Positions 57,865 to 64,000 of a stretch of DNA of 64,000 nucleotides are shown in pieces. Numbering within the stretch: position 1 is the first letter of the stretch; each line of letters begins with the position of its first letter. The position numbers were made by a program, and so were the translations under genes. The notes beneath the pieces were generated by a model. It searched no databases. It was not told where the DNA came from and saw nothing but the letters and a program-made list of their open reading frames with translations. This DNA is from Benincasa hispida. Lineage: Eukaryota > Streptophyta > Magnoliopsida > Cucurbitales > Cucurbitaceae. Where the stretch lies: NCBI RefSeq assembly GCF_009727055.1, contig NC_052350.1, positions 16,429,864 to 16,493,863 on the forward strand. Reading direction: 5' to 3'.

Positions 57865-58080
57865 TCAAGCAAGTAGGCGGATGTAATACCGTTTTCGTGC
57901 ATCTTTCGATACAGCGAGGAAGAAGTCCGTCTTTTGTATGTCTGTGTCAATGAAATCAATTACGTCATATCTATCATCCCTTGTTAGCCTCTCAATACCA
58001 AATATGACGTCAACTACCTCCTTCCGACGTCCAAATTTCAGCTTGTACTTCTCTGTTTGCCACGCAACGAGTCTGCCCAA
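57865..58080 (-). pseudogene. Short coding-like fragment, unidentified
   Basis: A 71-codon minus-strand frame starts MGRLVAWQTEKYKLKFGRRK and includes IERLTRDDRYDVIDFIDTD and TDFFLAVSKDARKRYYI. Its codon use and charged composition look more protein-like than the surroundings. The ending is reminiscent of the C-terminal tail of Myb/SANT-like proteins such as PIF/Harbinger ORF1, but I cannot confirm this. No upstream exon or partner transposase was seen within the flanking AT-rich DNA. Confidence 0.3.
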
Positions 58081-58360
58081 TCTTATGTTGGTTGTTATTT
58101 TATACTTCGATTATGGTTTCTTAAAGGCTTATAGGTATTAATAAATTCTAGTCTACTAACATTATGAGTTTTATTTATGAGTTTTTAATAAATTGTTGAC
58201 TCAATCAAAACTCCTAGCATTATACCATAGTCTATCTGCTTTTTAAATGATGTGCAATCAAATTTATATTTCAAAGTTTTGCACATTATATTATGTCCAA
58301 TCACTATGCCATAGTCTATCTTGTTTTCAAAATATAAATTTATATTATGTGCCATCATTA

Positions 58361-58533
58361 TACCATAGTCTATCTTCTTTTCAATATTTTTCAATGTCCA
58401 ATTTTGATGGAAAAGTAGAAAAAAGAGCAAAGGAATGACACATAGTTTTTACTATAGTCTATCTTCTTTTCAATGTTTTTCAATGTCCAATTTTGATGGA
58501 AAAGTAGAAAAAAGAGCAAAGGAATGACACATA
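58361..58533. repeat. 89-bp tandem duplication
   Basis: Two copies contain tagtctatcttcttttcaat, tccaattttgatggaaaag and agagcaaaggaatgacacat. Further partial units with atagtctatct lie upstream at 58227 and 58311. Confidence 0.85.
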
Positions 58534-58929
58534 TTTTTATTGAAGCGACAAGAGGAGATCTAAAAGGAAAAATAGGGAAGACAGAGACGAACCAGAACAA
58601 ATATCAGCAGGAGAAGAAAGAGCAAAGATGAAGAAGTAAACAGAATAGAAATAAAAAAAAATAACAGAAACTTGGTTGTAACAACATAACAAAAGTGGAA
58701 AAAAAATTATAAGAGATGAAGAATAAACACATATAATGATTAAAAGAGGTAGCACACACGAGGAAAATTAAGATATCAGTTGGAGAAGAAATAACAAGGT
58801 AAATATAATATGAGGAAAAAATGCAATAGAAGAAAAAACAAAAAAAAATATATTAGGGACGAAGAGGAAAAACATAAAGCGACCAAAAGAAGTAGTAGAC
58901 ACAAAGAAGAACCGTAAACCCTAGTCATC
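58534..58929. other. A-rich region, no gene seen
   Basis: Purine-rich, low-complexity sequence on the plus strand without recognisable protein. A poly-A run follows at 58957-58980. Confidence 0.5.
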
Positions 58930-59420
58930 AAATGGAAACCAAAAAAATCGAATGAAAAAAAAAAAAAAAAAAAAAAAAAACCTCACACAATAGATCTACC
59001 ATGCGAACTATGTTCTTGAAGAGATCGGTAGAGGGATTAGTGAAGAACGAGAGGGGGCTAGTAAGCAAAGTATGAAAGGAAAAAAAAACCAGAAAACATA
59101 CGATGCTCTTAAATCGTGACATGATGAGAGATACACAAGCTTTTTGGAATAGGATCCCAAAATCGGAACCTTTTATGCTCAATGTTATTGCTAAGAAAGT
59201 AGCATAAACAAGCCCGAGGTTCAAGTTTTATGTTCATGAGGATGAAGAAGAACAAAACATGCACACCCGAATGCTTTAAGAAGAGAGTAAGAAGGAGAGG
59301 TACCATACAGTCGTTCAAAAGGTAGGCGATTGATGGCATAAACAGATATAATGGCAACCTCACCCCAAAACTTCTCAAGACAAGATGCAGAGAGAAGTTG
59401 GGTACAGACAGAACGGAGAA
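58930..59420 (-). pseudogene. Copia integrase C-terminal remnant
   Basis: On the minus strand, across shifting frames, one reads FWGEVAIISVYAINRLPF, FERLYGTSPSYSLLKAFGC, an LHPHEH segment and NNIEHKRFRFWDPIPK. These are the conserved Copia integrase C-terminal phrases, about 100 residues, followed to 58930 by broken linker. No RT is present beyond it. It belongs to the element whose primer-binding site is at 59708. Confidence 0.7.
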
Positions 59421-59707
59421 CAAAGACGTTCGATCACTAACGCTTCAGATATGGGGATGGTGAAGAACGGAAAAGACAGACATTTGACCGAAGAAGCTAA
59501 AATCGATGCTCGAATGGACAGGATTTGACTGATTCCAACTGATATTAAGTTGAACGGACGAAAGAGACAGATGGACGGGAGGCTGATTCAAACGGACAGA
59601 AGGCTTGAACAGGAAACTGGCCTTATGATTTGAACGGATGGAAGAGGAGGCTGGCCTTATGATTTGGACGAATGGAAGAGGACTCCACTATGGCAGACCC
59701 TAGTTTT

Positions 59708-59720
59708 GGCTCTGATACGA
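59708..59720 (-). other. Primer-binding site, minus-strand Copia
   Basis: The minus strand reads TCGTATCAGAGCC next to an LTR-like end (minus ...TTATTTCA), one change from the usual initiator-Met site. Confidence 0.6.
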
Positions 59721-59723
59721 AGT

Positions 59724-59956
59724 TGAAATAATGTTTTATTCTATTTTTCTATTTTATCCAAATAAAAATAAAATACATGTGTATTTATATACATAGAGAT
59801 ACGTAAAAATATGTCACAAACTTTTCAACAACCCATAAAATCAAGTAACAACCCAACAGACTCATATATATTAACAAGATGATTTACACTTGGACAATGA
59901 CAATAAAAAGTGAAACTGTAAAATATAGAAAATGGTGAAATTTGGAGAGATTAACA
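59724..59956 (-). repeat. Short LTR of the minus-strand Copia remnant
   Basis: The minus strand begins TGTTAATCTCTCC and ends TTATTTCA. A TATA box tatataaataca (about 59778-59790) supports minus orientation. On its other side an opposite-strand primer-site-like TGGTATCAAATG abuts it. Confidence 0.55.
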
Positions 59957-60121
59957 TGGTATCAAATGTTGTTATTTTCTCTCCAATTAATATTAATTTT
60001 CACTTGTTGGATCTTCTACATAATTCAAGCTGAAAAAGTGAGAGGAAGTGTTAGTGATATAATATTAATTTTGCCTTCATCTATCCGCTTAAATTTTCGG
60101 ATCAATCGACGTGATTTAACA
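59957..60121 (+). mobile_element. Possible TRIM-like remnant (PBS, short spacer, LTR-like end)
   Basis: TGGTATCAAATG at 59957-59968 is followed after about 75 bp by a purine-rich gagaggaag and then, at 60049-60121, TGTTAGTGATAT...GATTTAACA, an LTR-like 73-bp unit with TG...CA ends. No second copy of that unit was found on the left, so only a partial element is proposed. Confidence 0.35.
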
Positions 60122-60293
60122 TAACTTATGTTTTTTAGTCATGGGGTTCTCAAACTTCTTAGACCAAATAAGGCAAATCCCTCCTCCAACTTACTCCTTG
60201 GATCAAATACTCTCTAAAAAATTTCACAACTCCTTACGTTTTATATCTAGCATGATTTCATTCTCTAATAAAAAGTTTTACTCCATTAAGATC

Positions 60294-60808
60294 TGGTTGG
60301 AAAAAACATCTCACTTCTACCACAGAAATAATAAAAAAAATAATAGAGAAATTACAATAAAATAATAAATACTGCAAACACAAGAATTTATGTAAAAAAC
60401 TCCCAACTCGAAAAAAAACCACAATTCATCAGAAAGAAATCCACTATATGAAAAATTGTTACAATCACACAAAACAATTCTCTCTCTCAATCTTAATTAT
60501 AAGAGCACTCTCTCAAAACTTTTATACTACTCACACCATTTTTCCACTCTCAACCTAGATAATACATAAAGAGAATTTAACTAGAGTTAGCACACTCAAA
60601 CTTAAAGTATTTCTAACTGGGACGACAGAAAACCAAAGGTATAGTGTCCTTTTATAATGCTTAGAGCCCATGACTTTCTTAAACTTTTCAGTGTAGGACA
60701 AGCCCAGGACTTTCCTAAACCTTTTCAATCCAGGACAAACTTATGACTTTCCTAAATCTTTTTTATGTGGGATAACTACACTTTTAATATTTTGTCAAAA
60801 TCCTAATA
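60294..60808 (-). repeat. 3' LTR of the gag-only Copia
   Basis: On the minus strand it begins TATTAGGATTTTGAC (TG mutated to TA) right after the purine-rich gccaaggtggaat, and ends near TTTTTTCCAACCA. The 5' copy at 62215-62574 lacks its first part because of the Gypsy LTR. Confidence 0.65.
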
Positions 60809-61264
60809 AATTCCACCTTGGCAAGATATTTGAAGAATCCACAGCTTCTGCAACATTCATTGACTTTATCGACAAGCGAAAATCATAATTCTCAAGTTAG
60901 AGAACTATAACCTATTCTACCATAAAAAGTAGACCACTTGGAATACCACCTTTCAAGATTTTTCTTTTTTGTCACAGTCGATAAACCTTGCTGATGTTTA
61001 TAGTGCAACATCCACCTACTTGGCTCATCTGGAAATCCTTCTACCATCAACATAACTTCCACCAGACACCTTGCATAAACTTCAAGTCAACGCCCATGTG
61101 CAAACTTGTGGAACTGCTAGCATTACATCGTCTATCATGGTAAAGTGAACATATCACAATGATGAATATTTCCTTGTTCCGACGGAAGAGATAGTCATCT
61201 TTTTTTACGATGGAGACAACGTTTGCATCTGACTCAAAGTTTTTTGACAAACCTGCTCTGTAGG

Positions 61265-62060
61265 ACAATCCTTTTTCATGTGTCCAAACTGTCCACATTC
61301 CCAGCAAACCCTTCTTTATATGAACTCTTTCTTCTTCTTCTTCTTCCACTTGCTAGCTACCAATATTGAATTCTCTTGTGAAGTACGCCCTTTACTATTC
61401 AGTATTCTTTCCTTAGACAAAAGTTTACTAGTAACCTTAGCAAAATCTAAAGTTTCCTTCTCCTACGTCAAGATTGACTTCATGTGTTCATAAGAAGAAA
61501 GAAATGACCAAATGAGTTAAGAGTGTCTTATCTTCATCTTCTTTTCTCACTCCTATCACCTCCAACTCATAAATAATGCTATTAAGAATACCTAGATGAT
61601 CTGAGATTTTTGTACCTTCCACCATTCGCAATGTATGCAACTGCTCCTTCAGGTACAATTGATTTGAGATGCTCTTTGCCTGATACATTACTTCAAGCAT
61701 CTCCCAAAGCTCTTTGGCTGTCGAAATTCCACCGTTAGCTATTGCACGTATATTTTTAGCCAAATTTAGCCTAATTGCATTTGCAGCTCTCAAATCTATT
61801 TTCTCCCCCATCTTCATCGCTCATGTTGGACTTCTTAGAATCTTTGTTAGAACCACTGTTGGACTCTCATGGACTACCATCACCACTTAACTCTTTAAAA
61901 GCACCACTGTCTAGTTTTCCCTTCAAAGCCTTATGTAAACCAGCTTATATCAGCACATCCTTGACTTGCACTTGCCACAAGTCGAAGTTGATCCTTCCAT
62001 CAAATTTCTCTACACAAACTTTACTGAACTCATAAAACTTGACATATTTGCTTCTCTTTC
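61265..62060 (-). pseudogene. Gag of the gag-only Copia
   Basis: The N-terminal part near 62060-61820 is broken (INFDLWQVQVKDVL, then stops). The frame at 61817-61488 is a well-kept gag core: DLRAANAIRLNLAKNI, ISTAKELWEMLEVMYQAKSI, QLYLKEQLHTLRM and ISDHLGILNSII. Further down an intact CCHC knuckle CWECGQFGHMKKDC is encoded at 61265-61306 in another frame. Preservation of these two parts with pol missing is notable, though stops remain. Confidence 0.8.
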
Positions 62061-62200
62061 TAGTAAAACAACAAATAGTGGATAACCCACACTATTTACA
62101 ATACCACAACCTGTTTCAAGAATTCTTTTCTGATGTGGAAGATCAAACAATGCTGCAACCATAGAGCATACTTAGAAATTCAAGAAACTACGAACTTGAC

Positions 62201-62212
62201 GCTCTGATACCA
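62201..62212 (-). other. Primer-binding site of the gag-only Copia
   Basis: The minus strand reads TGGTATCAGAGC, the exact initiator-Met core, two bases from the LTR end (minus ...TGTCAACA). Confidence 0.85.
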
Positions 62213-62214
62213 CT

Positions 62215-62574
62215 TGTTGACAAAAAAAAAAAAAAAAACCATTACTACCATAGGAATAAGTAAAAAAATAATAGAGAGTTTACAATCGAATAATAACAAC
62301 TAGAAACACAAGAATTTATGTGGAAAACTCCCAACTCGGATAAAAACTATGACCCACTAGAAAGAAATCTACTATGTGAATAATTGTTACAATCACACAA
62401 AATAATTCTCTTTCCCGATCTCAGTTACAAGAGCACTCTCTCAAAAATTTTATGTTACTCACACCCTTTTCCCACTCTCAAACTAGAGAATACGTAAAAA
62501 GGGAATTTAGCTAGAGTTAGCATGTTCAAACTTAAAGTGCTTCTAACTAGGACAATTGAAAACTAAAGACATGG
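62215..62574 (-). repeat. 5' LTR of the gag-only Copia, truncated
   Basis: The minus-strand LTR end TGTCAACA lies at 62215. The copy follows the 3' LTR up to about 62574, where a Gypsy-type LTR starts. A poly-A run (62221-62239) sits near its end. Confidence 0.65.
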
Positions 62575-63634
62575 TGTAACATCTTGAATTTTTCAAATAA
62601 TTTTCATTAAATTATCTTGACATATTTGGGCGATTAGGGCTAAAACTTTAATTTTGGAGGCAAGATAATTAATTTAAAAGATATTTGTAAAGAATTAGAA
62701 TTTTAATTAAATTTAAGAGAAAATTAGATTAATTTATTTGGGGGAAAGTATGATTTTAAATAGATTAAATATTTTGAATTATGTAATTTATCTCAACTAT
62801 TGGATTGGAGAAGTTAATTGGTTTGAGTTAATGTGATAAGAGATTTGAAATTTTTGGATTATTTTGGATAAAGATTTGAAAATAAAGAAAATGAAAAGAA
62901 TTAGGATTTTGGAAATTAAAAGGACTTGTGATTTTAAATTTTATCCTCTTTAATTTTGGAGTATGAATCCAAAATAGGGAAGATAATTAATTTAAATTGA
63001 GTTGATAAGAGAAATTTGGATTTAATTTAAATTAATTAGATTATAGAATTTCTAACTTAGTTAGATTGTAAAATTTCTAATTCAATTAGAATATGGATTC
63101 TCAAATTAATTAGATTATGGATTTTCTAATTAATTAAAATATTGATTTTCTAATTAGAGAAAATATCTTATTTCAAAAAAGAAATCTAACCTATCTATTA
63201 CATTAATTAATCTAATTTAGGATTATGATTATTTTCCTCTATAAATACAACTATCCACTTCATTCCAAATTATTCACTTCATTTCAAGGGAGGTCATTTA
63301 GAGAGAACAATCCTAAAAGACAACTTCATTCCAAAGGCAACTTTTATTTTATTTTATTTTTTTTTTCAACAAGTATTCCTAGAAGTTCAAAGTAAGTGAT
63401 TTTCTACTAGAACGCCCTTGAGTTGGACACTTAAGTTAAATAAAAATGTTAACTAGATGGTACCATAAAAGCATGCTAAAGATTGATTGGAATGATTTGT
63501 TAAACTATGTAATTTTAAGCTACATTATGAGCATGTTGGAAAGCCATGGACTATGACTTTATGTAAGCCTCTTTGATGGTTGTGTGCATACTAGGCTAAG
63601 GGGTGACTGTTAACGCTCCTATCTGGCTGTGTAC
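62575..63634 (+). repeat. Gypsy-type LTR start, incomplete
   Basis: It begins TGTAACATCTTGAATTTTTC, a start I recall from plant chromovirus (Tekay/Del-like) LTRs. It carries a TATA box tctataaataca at about 63238-63249 followed by a pyrimidine/A-rich leader. It becomes unrecognisable where a taggggtgttca sequence begins at about 63638. No TSD or internal region is visible in the window. Confidence 0.55.
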
Positions 63635-63637
63635 ATT

Positions 63638-64000
63638 AGGGGTGTTCAAAAAACCTGATGACCTGAAAAAATCGATCAACTCAACCCAACCTTAGGTTGA
63701 GTTTAAATAAATGAAATTTTTGTGGGTTGGGTTGGTTCATGGGTTTACCTAAAATGACTCAAACCAACCCAAACTTATTATTAGCTTTATAATGTATATT
63801 TTTTACTTATGATACAATCACATACATATATATATTTATTTAAGTTTTATCCTTTTTTTTGGATAATTTATTCTCCAGCAACTCCTAAAAAGTACTTTGG
63901 AAAGAAAATGTTCATTATATAAATTGAAATTGAGTTGTTAATCTTAATTCAATATATGAAAATAACTAAATCAATTTTTTATATATTAACAACTTACTTT
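63638..64000. mobile_element. Possible hAT-type element end
   Basis: TAGGGGTGTTCAAAAAACC is followed by repeated ctcaacccaacc and its complement gggttgggttggtt. This is the style of many plant hAT miniature elements. The other end lies beyond the window, so TSD and size cannot be read. Confidence 0.4.

Larger units (their letters stand above)
60294..62574 (-). mobile_element. Copia derivative with gag only between LTRs
   Basis: Two LTR copies (60294-60808 and 62215-62574) share aagaatttatgt, ctcccaactcg, gaaagaaatc, attgttacaatcacaca and gagcactctctcaaaa. Between them are a primer-binding site, a minus-strand gag and a short 3' untranslated part; protease, integrase, RT and RNase H are absent. 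It resembles the gag-retaining non-autonomous class described as TR-GAG, or is a simple deletion product. The right LTR is cut by the Gypsy LTR at 62575. Confidence 0.7.

Noticed and set aside
58185..58755. Overlapping hydrophobic frames suggesting a membrane protein
   Set aside because: They are read from the 89-bp tandem duplication and A/T-rich DNA; no start or domain support.

Overview
The window is AT-rich plant nuclear DNA made almost entirely of decayed transposable elements. I found no intact cellular gene, tRNA, rRNA or CRISPR array. Dicot origin, probably Cucurbitaceae, is my inference from repeat types I associate with that family (long Copia LTRs carrying CGATCG arrays, and Mutator-type MITEs with TATCAGTGATAG palindromes); nothing here proves the species.

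Layout. 1-12.4 kb: a mosaic of Copia LTRs in both orientations (called LTR-A and LTR-E), one broken Copia pol region (4.4-6.6 kb) and two related Gypsy-type LTRs (1124-2758 and 8663-10469). The first is a clean solo LTR with target-site duplication (TSD) CATCC. A 38-bp Tn5/Nextera mate-pair junction adapter sits at 7258-7295, and a single N flanked by a 77-bp duplication at 5897; both are assembly artefacts. 12.4-20.6 kb: non-coding DNA with a probable non-autonomous Mutator-like element (14216-16196), a degenerate GATTGT-type repeat and a minisatellite at 18.66-19.17 kb.

20.6-51.6 kb: the main structure. Copia element G (plus strand, 20610-24761) carries a 330-bp Mutator-type MITE and a 2.16-kb CACTA element. 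It is fused at a 7-bp microhomology to a related Copia element H (minus strand, to 51590). H has been opened by five later insertions: a hAT-like MITE (25629-26364), a solo LTR-C (26483-28282), a solo LTR-A (29287-31529), a full-length Copia B (32326-43964, itself holding another solo LTR-A at 39655-41875) and a full-length Copia D (45783-50647). Nearly every insertion has a readable TSD. Removing the insertions and TSDs leaves an H of about 5.5 kb, a normal Copia length. A second N with a 95-bp duplication lies at 29760.

51.6-64 kb: AT-rich DNA with short tandem duplications, diverged MITE-like sequences, a Copia integrase remnant, a Copia derivative retaining only gag between its LTRs (60294-62574, minus strand), and the start of a Gypsy LTR at 62575.

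The genes do not work together in any cellular pathway. All coding remnants are gag, protease (PR), integrase (INT), reverse transcriptase (RT) or RNase H pieces with frameshifts and stops. The biology on view is insertion, LTR-LTR recombination, deletion and decay. I did not find a new enzymatic or defence system. The most unusual signals are the adapter, the ordered nest of insertions, a hairpin at Gypsy LTR termini that differs between copies by compensatory changes, and the CGATCG arrays inside LTR-A.
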